Shown here: positions 1 to 7,577 of the stretch, piece after piece
Layout: each line of letters starts with the position of its first letter
How positions within the stretch are numbered: position 1 is the first letter of the stretch
Assembly (NCBI GenBank): GCA_030645575.1
Contig: JAUSMJ010000027.1
Coordinates: forward strand, 1-64,000
Direction of reading: 5' to 3'
From: Caulobacter sp.
GTDB taxonomy: Bacteria > Pseudomonadota > Alphaproteobacteria > Caulobacterales > Caulobacteraceae
Length of the DNA: 64,000 bases
The notes under the pieces: model-generated
The model's input: the letters and a program-made list of their open reading frames with translations, nothing else
Told to the model about the DNA's origin: nothing
The model's database searches: none
Program-made: the position numbers and the translations under genes

Positions 1-344
1 GCATCTTCGACGCCCGCTTCATGGGCTACTCGACCGAGGAGCTGTGGTTCAGCGAATGGGAGAACGGCGGCGCGCCCTATGAGCCGAACACCACCTACGA
101 CAAGTTCAACCCGTCGAACCACGTCAAGGACTGGAACACCCCGATGCTGGTGGTCCACGGCGGCAAGGACTATCGCGTCCCGCTGGAGGAAGGCATCGCC
201 ACCTTCACCGCCCTGCAGCGCAAGGGCGTGCCCAGCAAGTTCCTCTACTTCCCGGAGGAGAACCACTGGGTGCTGAAGGCGCAGAACTCGGTGCAATGGC
301 ACGACGAGGTGCTGGGCTGGCTGAACGCGCACACCGCGCCGTAG
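1..344 (+). CDS. S9 family (prolyl oligopeptidase/DPP-like) peptidase, 3' end only
   Basis: The reading frame is open from base 3, so only the C-terminal 113 or so residues of a longer gene are present. They match the end of an alpha/beta-hydrolase peptidase domain of family S9: the segment HGGKDYRVP carries the catalytic Asp and EENHWV the catalytic His, while the Ser nucleophile lies off the window. The product probably cleaves peptides or acyl-peptides in the periplasm or cytoplasm, which cannot be decided without the N-terminus. The ORF-track Met at base 21 is internal. Stop TAG is followed by a hairpin shared with the convergent gene. Confidence 0.85.
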   Translation, partial: IFDARFMGYSTEELWFSEWENGGAPYEPNTTYDKFNPSNHVKDWNTPMLVVHGGKDYRVPLEEGIATFTALQRKGVPSKFLYFPEENHWVLKAQNSVQWHDEVLGWLNAHTAP

Positions 345-368
345 TCGCCCACAGGCAGGCATGAAAAA

Positions 369-397
369 GGGCGGACGTCGCAATGCGGCGTCCGCCC
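369..397. terminator. Bidirectional intrinsic terminator
   Basis: A 9-bp perfect stem (GGGCGGACG / CGTCCGCCC) with an inner CGC/GCG extension lies between two convergent genes. On the minus strand it is followed by TTTTT, so it best serves the serine hydrolase gene; on the plus strand the tail is TGTTCGTTT. Confidence 0.8.
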
Positions 398-416
398 TGT
401 TCGTTTGAGAGACCGG

Positions 417-1565
417 TCAGGCCGGGATCAGACCCAGCCCCTGCCACATGGCCATCGAGAGGCCGAGCGCGCGCATGTCGCCCGTGGTCGTGCCGGCCAT
501 CCGGTTCATCGCGTAGCCGAAGGTGGTCCGGGCATCCATGTCGATGATCACCAGCGACCCGCCATAGCCGCCCCAGAAGATGGTGTTGGGGTTGGGCAAC
601 GGCATCGTCCCGCCGGCCAGGCCAAAGCCCATGCCGAACCGCGCCGGCATGGCCAGGATCAGGTCCTGGCCTTCGACCTGCAGCTCCAGCGCCTTGCGGC
701 AGCCCGCCTCCGACAGGAACCGCCGGCCCTTCGCGACGCCGCCGTTGGCCAGGATGGCGTGAATCTCGGCAACCGACCGGGCGTTGCCCGTGCCGCCGGC
801 GGCGGGAATCTCCGCCCCGCGCCAGGCTCGGGTGCGCGTCTCCATGACATCGACGCCGGGATTGTTGGACATGTTGGCCTGCAACTCGGTCTGCGCGCCG
901 TCGCCGATCGCCCCGCCTTTCGGCGGCGGAATCAGGTGGGCGACGCGCGCGTCCTCCGAGGCCGGCAAACCGATGTGGAAGTCGGCGCCAAGCGGCCCGG
1001 CGACCTCCTCGCGAAACACAGTGCCCAGCGACCGGCCGGTGATGCGGCGGACCACCTCGCCGACCAGATAGCCCTGGGTCAGGGCGTGGTAGCCCGGCGC
1101 CGTGCCCGCCTCCCAGTAGGGCGCCTGGGCGGCCAGCAGGGCGGTGACCTTGTCCCAGTCGTAGAGGTCGTCCTTGGTGATCGGCTCCTTCCAGCCCGAC
1201 AGGCCGGCGCTGTGGCTCATCAGGTGGCTGACCTTGACCGCGCCCTTCCCGGCCGCGGCGAACTCGGGCCAGTAGCGGGCGACCGGCGCGTCGAAGTCCA
1301 GCTCGCCGTGGTCGGCGAGGATCAACGCGGTCAGCGCCGTCATGGTCTTGGTCGTGGAATAGACGTTGACGATGGTGTCCCGCTCCCAGGGCCGGGTCAT
1401 CTCCGCATCGGCCCAGCCGCCCCACAGATCGACGACCGTCTCCCCTTCCAGAGTGGCGCAGAACGAGGCGCCGACGTCGGTTCCGTTGGCGAGGTTGGCT
1501 TCGAAGGCCGCGCGAACCGGCGCGAACCTGTCCTGGGTGAATCCGTCCGCCGTATCCCTGGCCAT
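417..1565 (-). CDS. Beta-lactamase family serine hydrolase (EstB/class C-like)
   Basis: About 382 residues. The fold is that of class C beta-lactamase-like esterases: the SxxK nucleophile motif is seen as STTK, a Tyr motif follows in YHALTQGYLVGEVV, and the C-terminal strand GGYGGSLVIID replaces the KTG box. I chose the ATG at 1565 (MARDTADGF) rather than the longer ORF because a GGGAGG Shine-Dalgarno lies 7 bases upstream and the extra residues look like translated leader. No signal peptide is visible, so it is probably cytoplasmic. The likely activity is hydrolysis of an ester or amide of unknown identity; a resistance role is not implied. Confidence 0.85.
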   Translation of the reverse strand: MARDTADGFTQDRFAPVRAAFEANLANGTDVGASFCATLEGETVVDLWGGWADAEMTRPWERDTIVNVYSTTKTMTALTALILADHGELDFDAPVARYWPEFAAAGKGAVKVSHLMSHSAGLSGWKEPITKDDLYDWDKVTALLAAQAPYWEAGTAPGYHALTQGYLVGEVVRRITGRSLGTVFREEVAGPLGADFHIGLPASEDARVAHLIPPPKGGAIGDGAQTELQANMSNNPGVDVMETRTRAWRGAEIPAAGGTGNARSVAEIHAILANGGVAKGRRFLSEAGCRKALELQVEGQDLILAMPARFGMGFGLAGGTMPLPNPNTIFWGGYGGSLVIIDMDARTTFGYAMNRMAGTTTGDMRALGLSMAMWQGLGLIPA

Positions 1566-1667
1566 TCCGTCGCCTCCCTGTGTCGTTGAGCACCCATACG
1601 ACGAAGGCGGCGGATCGCGCCAGTTCACGCAAGGGAACGGGGCCGGGCCCTGTCCCTCGTTGAAATC

Positions 1668-2315
1668 CTAGCCGATCCGGCCGGTCAGCACGGCCAGGAG
1701 GACGCGCAGGCGCTTCTCGATCTCCCCTGGCGAGCCGCCGCGCGCATAGCGGCCGGCCAGGGCCACGTGGGCCACGGCGGGAAAGGCGGCGACCGGCAGG
1801 GTGGCCAGCTCGGCCCGCGCGGCCGCGAGCGCCGTCAGGGCGGCTGGCGCGTCGGTCTTCGCCAGGGCGACGGCCCGGGCGGCCTGTCTGACGTGATCAG
1901 CGGTCGCCGCCGGAGACAGCCGACGGGCGGCCAGGGCCATCAACAGGCCTTCGGTGGCGTCGGCATGGGCCAGGGCGGCCTCGCCGGTCCTGGCGCCATC
2001 CAGATCGCCCAGCCGCGCCTCGGCCAGCGCGGCCAGAGCGGTCGCCGGCAGCGCGCCCGCGGCGATCGCCCGCAGCACGGGATGCGACCGCGGGGGCCGT
2101 CTGGCGGCGATCTCCTCCAGCCCCTCCCGCCACCAGGTCATGCGAATCTCGCCCATCAGCGGATCGCTGACGATGTGCGGGATGCGGACCAGTTCGTGGT
2201 CGAGGGCGTAGAGGGCGATCAGGTCCGCGCGCGCGGCCGCATCGGCCACGAAGCGGCTGGACAGCCAGCGGTCGGGATCGACCCGGCGGACAAGGGCGTC
2301 GAGATGTTCGTCCAT
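1668..2315 (-). CDS. Squalene/phytoene synthase-like protein, NDUFAF6-type
   Basis: 215 residues, shorter than true phytoene synthases (about 300). The conserved helix LIALYALDHELVRIPHIVSDP and the MTWWREGLEE segment are typical of this trans-isoprenyl-transferase fold family, but the paired DxxxD motifs needed for catalysis are not intact. That pattern matches the NDUFAF6-like branch, which in mitochondria assists respiratory complex I assembly. The presence nearby of the Mth938/NDUFAF3-like gene supports this reading. The true phytoene synthase of the window is crtB at 58.4 kb. Confidence 0.75.
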   Translation of the reverse strand: MDEHLDALVRRVDPDRWLSSRFVADAAARADLIALYALDHELVRIPHIVSDPLMGEIRMTWWREGLEEIAARRPPRSHPVLRAIAAGALPATALAALAEARLGDLDGARTGEAALAHADATEGLLMALAARRLSPAATADHVRQAARAVALAKTDAPAALTALAAARAELATLPVAAFPAVAHVALAGRYARGGSPGEIEKRLRVLLAVLTGRIG

Positions 2316-2331
2316 GGCTTCAAACGAAGAA

Positions 2332-2353
2332 GGGCCCGCCGTTGGGCAGGCCC
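2332..2353 (-). terminator. Intrinsic terminator after the PuuD-like gene
   Basis: On the minus strand GGGCCTGCC-CAAC-GGCGGGCCC forms a strong stem with one mismatch, followed by TTCTTCGTTT. It lies just after the stop of the membrane protein gene and before the NDUFAF6-like gene, so the two are probably transcribed separately. Confidence 0.65.
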
Positions 2354-2378
2354 CTCCCCTTCTCGTCTCGGCGACCGT

Positions 2379-3002
2379 TTAGCCGAACAGCGTCTGGTTC
2401 ATGGTCATCGCCGTCAGCATCGGCAGGCTCAGCAGCGTGTTGATGCGCGAGAACTGCATCGCAGTCTTGGCGGCCTTGGCCTTGGTGTCGGCGTCGGCTT
2501 CCTTGATGCCCAGCGCGATCTTCTGGTTCGGCCAGATCACGCCCCAGACGTTGATGAACATGATCGTGGCCAGCCACATGCCGATGCCGATCAGGGTGAA
2601 GCCCTTGTCCAGCGCGGGGTCATAGCCACCGGCCAGACCCATGGTGATTGCCTCGATCGCATACCCGTGACCACGGTTGAACGCTAGGACGAGACCCATG
2701 ATCCAGGTCGCCAGCGCGGCCCAGCGGAACCAGAACAGCGCTTCAGGCGCGATATGTTTGGACACGGCCGGCTTAAGTTCGGCGGGAATGGCTGGCATCA
2801 CGCGGATCTGGACGAAGTTGAAATAGTACAGCAGCCCGATCCAGAGGATGCCGAAGAAGGTATGCATCCAGCGGAATACAGCTTGGAAGAACGAAGCATC
2901 GACCCCATGCGGGCTCGTCGAGTACGCAAACACCATGACGAGCGCGAGAACCACGCTGAGAATGATGGTGTTGCGGAAGTTGGAGAGAAGTCCGGCGATC
3001 AT
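2379..3002 (-). CDS. PuuD-like (Urate_ox_N) integral membrane protein without cytochrome domain
   Basis: 207 residues with about five hydrophobic helices. The segment FRWMHTFFGILWIGLLYYFNF and the later IGMWLATIMFINVWGVIWP resemble the membrane domain of PuuD-type urate hydroxylases (DUF989). Those enzymes normally carry a C-terminal cytochrome c domain with CxxCH, which is absent here, so urate oxidation should not be assumed. The gene sits between Mth938 and the NDUFAF6-like gene but has its own upstream gap and terminator. Function is unknown beyond being a probable inner-membrane protein, possibly haem-binding through conserved His residues. Confidence 0.65.
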   Translation of the reverse strand: MIAGLLSNFRNTIILSVVLALVMVFAYSTSPHGVDASFFQAVFRWMHTFFGILWIGLLYYFNFVQIRVMPAIPAELKPAVSKHIAPEALFWFRWAALATWIMGLVLAFNRGHGYAIEAITMGLAGGYDPALDKGFTLIGIGMWLATIMFINVWGVIWPNQKIALGIKEADADTKAKAAKTAMQFSRINTLLSLPMLTAMTMNQTLFG

Positions 3003-3081
3003 CGAGAATGCCCCTCAGTAAAGTCCTACCCAGGCGCTCAGCTATAGGCCGCTTCGCCCGGTCCGGTAAACAGTTTGTCGG

Positions 3082-3435
3082 TCACACCGCGATGAGCGCG
3101 GCGGCCACCCGGCGGCCCTCGGACGCGACGACGTTGTAGGTGCGCGCGGCCGCCTCGGTCGCCATGAACTCCAGGCCCACGCCGGCGGCCTTGAGCGCCT
3201 CGCGCACGGCCCGCGACGGCAGGCCCGGCTTCAGGCCCGTGCCCAGCAGCACGAACTCCACCGCGTCGCGACGGGCGATCACCTCGGCGAAGGCGTCGGG
3301 CGTCAGCTCGGCCAGGCTGGCCACGGCCCAGGGCCGGGCCACGTCGTCGAGGATCAGCAGCGAGCCCGGTCGCCAGCCGCCAGCGACGCGGAAGCCCCCG
3401 CCGCCCCAGGCGTCCACCGACGGCGGCTGGCGCAC
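3082..3435 (-). CDS. Mth938-like domain protein (NDUFAF3 family)
   Basis: 117 residues starting at a GTG at 3435. This start is chosen because GAGG lies 6 bases upstream and overlaps the end of secF, while the longer ORF reads through secF in another frame. The core PGSLLILDDVARPW ... FVLLGTG ... VGLEFMATEAAARTYNVV is characteristic of the DUF498/Mth938 family. Human NDUFAF3 belongs to it and takes part in complex I assembly. Placement directly after secD-secF is a recurrent alphaproteobacterial arrangement and suggests a link with membrane protein insertion or assembly. Translational coupling with secF is likely. Confidence 0.85.
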   Translation of the reverse strand: MRQPPSVDAWGGGGFRVAGGWRPGSLLILDDVARPWAVASLAELTPDAFAEVIARRDAVEFVLLGTGLKPGLPSRAVREALKAAGVGLEFMATEAAARTYNVVASEGRRVAAALIAV

Positions 3436-3443
3436 GCCCGGCC

Positions 3444-4424
3444 TCAGGGGCGGGAGGCCGCGCCGAACTTGATCGGCGTGGCCTCTTCCTCGCCGCGCTT
3501 GACGCCCCACAGCAGGATCACCGGCGCGGCGACATAGATCGACGAATAGGTGCCCAAGACGATGCCGAACATCATGATCACCGAGAAGCCGAACAGCGCC
3601 TCGCCGCCGAACAGCGCCAGGCCGCCCAGCGCCAGGACGGCGGTCAGGCCGGTGATGATGGTGCGCGACAGGGTCTCGTTGATCGACAGGTCGATCACCT
3701 CCCGCAGGGGCATGCGCTTGTACTTGCGCAGGTTCTCGCGAAGGCGGTCGAACACCACGACAGTGTCGTTCATCGAATAGCCGATGATGGTCAGGATCGC
3801 GGCGATGGTCGTCAGGCTGAACTCCATCTTGGTGAAGGCGATCAGACCGAAGGTCAGCAGCACGTCGTGGAACAGGGCCACGACCGCCCCCAGGCCGAAC
3901 TGCAGCTCGAACCGGAACCAGATGTAGACCAGCATCAGCGCGATCGCGACCAGCAGGGCCGTGATGCCGCTGGTGAACAGCTCGCCCGAGACCTTGGCGC
4001 CGACGGTGGCGTCGTTGGTGAACCGGACCTGGCCACCCAGCGCCTTGTCGATCGCCTGACGAATTTCGGATTTCACCGCGTTGGCGTTCTTGCCTTCGGG
4101 ATTCTGGAACCTGACCATGGCGCCGGCCTTGGGACCCTCGCCGAAAGCCTGAACCCCGACATCGCCCAGACCCTTGTCGCTGACCGCGGCCCGGACTGCG
4201 GCCAGATCGATCGACCTGGGATAGGTCGAGAACTCCAGCACCGTGCCGCCGCGGAAGTCGATGCCGCAGGTCAGGCCGCCGCAGGGCGGCTTGAACGGCA
4301 GGAGGACCAGCGCCAGCGAGGCGATGGCGGCGAGAATGGACAGGGCGCCGGCGAGCTTGGCGAAGGCGACGAAGCGGAAGTTCGTCTTCACCGGCAGGAT
4401 CTTGATCAGAGGCCAGAAGGACAT
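3444..4424 (-). CDS. secF: Protein translocase subunit SecF
   Basis: 326 residues. One N-terminal membrane helix is followed by the periplasmic segment containing GIDFRGGTVLEF, then a block of five helices with the family signature GYSMNDTVVVFDRLREN. SecF pairs with SecD in the inner membrane and uses the proton gradient to help pull secreted proteins through SecYEG from the periplasmic side. It lies 10 bases downstream of secD, in the order yajC-secD-secF. Length is normal for the family. Confidence 0.97.
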   Translation of the reverse strand: MSFWPLIKILPVKTNFRFVAFAKLAGALSILAAIASLALVLLPFKPPCGGLTCGIDFRGGTVLEFSTYPRSIDLAAVRAAVSDKGLGDVGVQAFGEGPKAGAMVRFQNPEGKNANAVKSEIRQAIDKALGGQVRFTNDATVGAKVSGELFTSGITALLVAIALMLVYIWFRFELQFGLGAVVALFHDVLLTFGLIAFTKMEFSLTTIAAILTIIGYSMNDTVVVFDRLRENLRKYKRMPLREVIDLSINETLSRTIITGLTAVLALGGLALFGGEALFGFSVIMMFGIVLGTYSSIYVAAPVILLWGVKRGEEEATPIKFGAASRP

Positions 4425-4434
4425 GTGACGAACC

Positions 4435-6030
4435 TCAAGCGATCGGCAGCGTCTTGGGACGCGCGTATCGGAACCACAGGGCGAGCAGGAGCTGGGTCAC
4501 CACGACCGCCGTGAACACCGAGGTGAAGACGCCGATCGACAGCGTCCAGGCGAAGCCGCGCACGGGGCCCGCGCCGAAGAAGAACATGATCAACGCCGCC
4601 AGCAGCGTCGTCAGGTTGGCGTCGATGATCGTCTCCATGGCCCGCGAGAAGCCCGCGTCCATGGCCGTGACCAGCGGCCGGCCCGCCCGCACCTCGTCCC
4701 GCATCCGTTCGTAGATCAGCACGTTGGCGTCGACCGCCACGGCCAGGGTCAGGATCAGGCCGGCGATGCCCGGCAGCGTCAGGGTCGCCTGGGTGGCGCT
4801 CATCGCGGCGATGATCAGCAGGCCATTGACCAGCAGGGCGATCACCGAAATGCCGCCGAACAGGCCGCCGTAGGCCAGCAGCATGAACACCAGGATGGCG
4901 GTGAAGCCGACGGCCGTGGAAATCTTGCCGGCCTCGACCGCATCGGCGCCCAGCTCGGCGCCGACGGTGCGCTGTTCCTCGACATTCAGCGGCGCCGGCA
5001 GGGCGCCGGCGCGCAGCAGGATGGCCAGCTCGTTGGCCGACTCGACCGTGTAACTGCCGGTGATCACGCCGTTGCCGCCGGGGATGGCGCCCTGGATGTT
5101 CGGGGCGGAGATAACCTTGCCGTCGAGGATGATGGCGAAGGGCTTGCCGATGTTCTTGCTGGTCACGGCGGCGAAGCGCCGGGCGCCCTGGCTGTTGAAA
5201 CGGAAGGAAACCTGCACTTCGCCGGTCTGGGGATCGTTGACCTGGGCGGCGTTGGTCAGCATGTCGCCCGAGACATCGACCCGACGCCGCACGACATAGG
5301 CCAGGGCGGCCCGGTCGGTGCTGGGCAGGATTTCCGAGCCCGGCGGCAGACGCCCGGCCTGGGCTTCCTCCAGGGTGACGCTGGTATCGACCATCTGGAA
5401 GGTCAGCTTGGCCGTCTGGCCGATGACCGCCTTGAGCTTTTCCGGATCGCTCTCGCCCGGCGCCTGGAGGACGATACGGTTGACGCCCTGGCGGGTGATG
5501 GCCGGCTCGCGGGTGCCCAGCTCATCGACCCGGCGGCGGATGATCTCGATCGACTGATCGACCGCGCCCGACGCCTGTTCGGCCAGGGCCGTTTCGGAGA
5601 AGGTCAGGCTGATGCGCTGGTCGTCCTGACGGCTGACGCGCAGATCCGGGTTGCCGGTCTTGGTCAGCTGGATCAGCCTGGACAGAATATTGTAGGCGTC
5701 CGCGATGCGCGCCGGGTCGTTGATGCGCACCGTCGCGCCGGTCGGGGTCTGGACCAGGTCCGTGTACTGGATCTGCTCGTCGCGCAGGTTCTTGCGCACA
5801 TCCTCAAGGAGGTTGGTCGCCTTCTCCTTGCGCAGCGCCTTGGTATCGACCTCCAGCAGGAGGTAGGAGCCGCCCTGCAGGTCGAGACCCAGGTTCAGGG
5901 TCTTGTGCGGCAGGAACCCGGGCATCGCGTCCCGCACGCTGGCGGGCAGGACGTTGGGAAGCGAGAAGAAGATGCCGAAGAGCACCGCCGCCGTAACGAC
6001 GATGAACTTCCAGCGCGCGAGCTGCATCAT
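4435..6030 (-). CDS. secD: Protein translocase subunit SecD
   Basis: 531 residues. The N-terminal helix is followed by LNLGLDLQGGSYLLLEV, the family signature, then the large periplasmic P1 region (about residues 60-370) with IEIIRRRVDELG, and a C-terminal membrane block with AVDANVLIYERMRDE. Works with SecF and YajC as the accessory motor of the Sec translocon in the inner membrane. The ATG at 6030 follows yajC by 25 bases in the same direction. Confidence 0.97.
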   Translation of the reverse strand: MMQLARWKFIVVTAAVLFGIFFSLPNVLPASVRDAMPGFLPHKTLNLGLDLQGGSYLLLEVDTKALRKEKATNLLEDVRKNLRDEQIQYTDLVQTPTGATVRINDPARIADAYNILSRLIQLTKTGNPDLRVSRQDDQRISLTFSETALAEQASGAVDQSIEIIRRRVDELGTREPAITRQGVNRIVLQAPGESDPEKLKAVIGQTAKLTFQMVDTSVTLEEAQAGRLPPGSEILPSTDRAALAYVVRRRVDVSGDMLTNAAQVNDPQTGEVQVSFRFNSQGARRFAAVTSKNIGKPFAIILDGKVISAPNIQGAIPGGNGVITGSYTVESANELAILLRAGALPAPLNVEEQRTVGAELGADAVEAGKISTAVGFTAILVFMLLAYGGLFGGISVIALLVNGLLIIAAMSATQATLTLPGIAGLILTLAVAVDANVLIYERMRDEVRAGRPLVTAMDAGFSRAMETIIDANLTTLLAALIMFFFGAGPVRGFAWTLSIGVFTSVFTAVVVTQLLLALWFRYARPKTLPIA

Positions 6031-6055
6031 GACGGAAAAGGCCTTGGCGCTGTGG

Positions 6056-6361
6056 TCAGGACTTGGTGTCGTTGGCGATGGCCGGCTCGCCCTTGCCGCG
6101 GACCTCGGCGACCAGCGACTTGACGACCTTGACGGTGACGCCCTGGGCGATCTCCAGGCCGACTTCCTTGTCCTCGACCCGCACGATCTTGCCGATCATG
6201 CCGCTGCTGAGCACGACGTTGTCGCCGCGCTTGAGAGCGCCGAGCATCGCCGCGTGGTCCTTCATGCGCTTCTGCTGGGGACGCCAGATCATGATGTAGA
6301 AGAGGCCGCCAATCATCAGCGGCAAGCCGATCATCTGGATCAGGCTGTTGGGATCGGTCAT
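6056..6361 (-). CDS. yajC: Sec translocon accessory protein YajC
   Basis: 101 residues from MTDPNSLIQMIG. The ATG at 6361 is preferred because GGAG lies 8 bases upstream and the upstream part of the longer ORF overlaps the divergent gene's promoter region. One N-terminal membrane helix (about residues 8-25, ending YIMIWRPQQKRMKDH) is followed by a small soluble domain with the family pattern LKRGDNVVLSSGMIGKI. First gene of the yajC-secD-secF run; the promoter must lie in the 116-base gap shared with the divergent DUF815 ATPase. Confidence 0.95.
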   Translation of the reverse strand: MTDPNSLIQMIGLPLMIGGLFYIMIWRPQQKRMKDHAAMLGALKRGDNVVLSSGMIGKIVRVEDKEVGLEIAQGVTVKVVKSLVAEVRGKGEPAIANDTKS

Positions 6362-6477
6362 TTCGTCTCCGGAGAGGTCTTGTGACAGGCGCGGCCGGCG
6401 GGCGCGCCAAAGGTCGGCGGAAACTAAGGTGTGCCCCCTCGCTTTGCAATGCGCGGCGCGCCCGGTAAGGGCGGGGT

Positions 6478-7317
6478 ATGGACGAGAAGACACAGGCCCT
6501 GCTGACGCGGATCGCCGAGGCCCTCGAAAGACTGGCCCCGCCGGCGGGGCCCGAGCCCGATTTCACGGCCGCCCGGCTGTTCCGCCATGACCCCGCCGCG
6601 CAGGCCTTTCTGCCGGCGCCGGACTATCCCCTGCCCCTCGACCTGCTGATCGGAGTCGATGGGCAGAAGGCCCGATTCGTCGAGAACCTGCGCCGCTTCG
6701 CCGCCGGCCTGCCGGCCAACCACGCCCTGCTGTGGGGTGTGCGCGGCACGGGCAAGAGCTCCCTGGCCAAGGCCGCCTTCATGGCGGTGGCGACCGACCA
6801 TGCCGGCCTGACCCTGATCGAGGTGGACCGCGACGAGGTCGCCGCCCTGCCCCCGCTGTTCGACATCCTGCGCGGCCGGGCCGAACGGTTCGTGGTGCTG
6901 TGCGACGACCTGTCGTTCGAGGACGGGGCGGCGGCGGCGAAGGCGCTCAAATCGGCGCTCGAAGGCGGCGTGGCTGGGCCGCCGGAGAACGTGCTGTTCG
7001 TGGCCACCTCCAACCGCCGCCACCTGATGCCGCGCGACCACGCCGAAGGCCGCGGGATGATCGCCGCCGCCGAGGACGCCGAGGAGGAGGTCAGCGTCTC
7101 TGACCGTTTCGGCCTGTGGATCGGCTTCCCGCCCATGGATCAGGCCGGATACCTTGAGGCGGTGCGCGCCTACGCCACGCGGTTCGGTCTCGCGCGACCC
7201 GACCTCGACCGGCGGGCGTTGCAGTGGGCGCAGCTGCGCGGTTCGCGCTCCGGACGCATCGCCTGGCAGTTCATCCGCGACCTGGCCGGCGAGATGGGTG
7301 TAGATTTGCCGGACTGA
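6478..7317 (+). CDS. DUF815 family AAA+ ATPase
   Basis: 279 residues. A helical N-terminal region with GVDGQKARFVENLRRFA precedes a Walker A loop GVRGTGKSSLAKA (about residues 85-97), a Walker B-like FVVLCDDLSFE and a sensor-like VLFVATSNRRHLMP. This layout is that of the DUF815 ATPases, whose substrate is not established. Gene is divergent from yajC, a pairing that recurs in alphaproteobacteria. A downstream small membrane protein gene follows after 17 bases and may be cotranscribed. Confidence 0.9.
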   Translation: MDEKTQALLTRIAEALERLAPPAGPEPDFTAARLFRHDPAAQAFLPAPDYPLPLDLLIGVDGQKARFVENLRRFAAGLPANHALLWGVRGTGKSSLAKAAFMAVATDHAGLTLIEVDRDEVAALPPLFDILRGRAERFVVLCDDLSFEDGAAAAKALKSALEGGVAGPPENVLFVATSNRRHLMPRDHAEGRGMIAAAEDAEEEVSVSDRFGLWIGFPPMDQAGYLEAVRAYATRFGLARPDLDRRALQWAQLRGSRSGRIAWQFIRDLAGEMGVDLPD

Positions 7318-7334
7318 TCCCGAGGATATCCCGC

Positions 7335-7574
7335 ATGGAAAAGCCCTGGTTTAGTTCCAAGCGTTTCGGATACGGCGCGCGCCTGCCCTGCAGCTGGGAA
7401 GGGTGGCTGGTGGTGGTGGCCTATCTGGCCATCGTCTTCGCCAGCGCCGTGACGATGACCGAAGGCAACGAGAAGCTGCATTTCGTGATCATTCTGTTCG
7501 CCTCCGTCGCCTTTGTCGTCATCTGCGCCCGCACCACCCGCGGCGGGTGGCGCTGGCGCTGGGGCCAGGATTAA
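7335..7574 (+). CDS. Small two-helix membrane protein, unknown
   Basis: 79 residues from MEKPWFSSKRFGYG. Two hydrophobic segments (WLVVVAYLAIVFASAV and FVIILFASVAFVVICA) flank a short polar loop, and the C-terminus is rich in Trp and Arg. No motif gives a function. It follows the DUF815 ATPase closely on the same strand and ends 3 bases before the convergent LytM gene. Confidence 0.7.
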   Translation: MEKPWFSSKRFGYGARLPCSWEGWLVVVAYLAIVFASAVTMTEGNEKLHFVIILFASVAFVVICARTTRGGWRWRWGQD

Positions 7575-7577
7575 GCC

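Noticed and set aside
205-1632. 475-residue ORF antisense and out of frame with the serine hydrolase
   Set aside because: It overlaps the true 417-1565 gene on the same strand in another frame, has Arg/Gly-rich low-complexity content and no recognisable domain.
1668-2315. Second functional phytoene synthase
   Set aside because: Too short and without intact Asp-rich motifs; it fits the NDUFAF6-like assembly factor branch better than a carotenoid enzyme.
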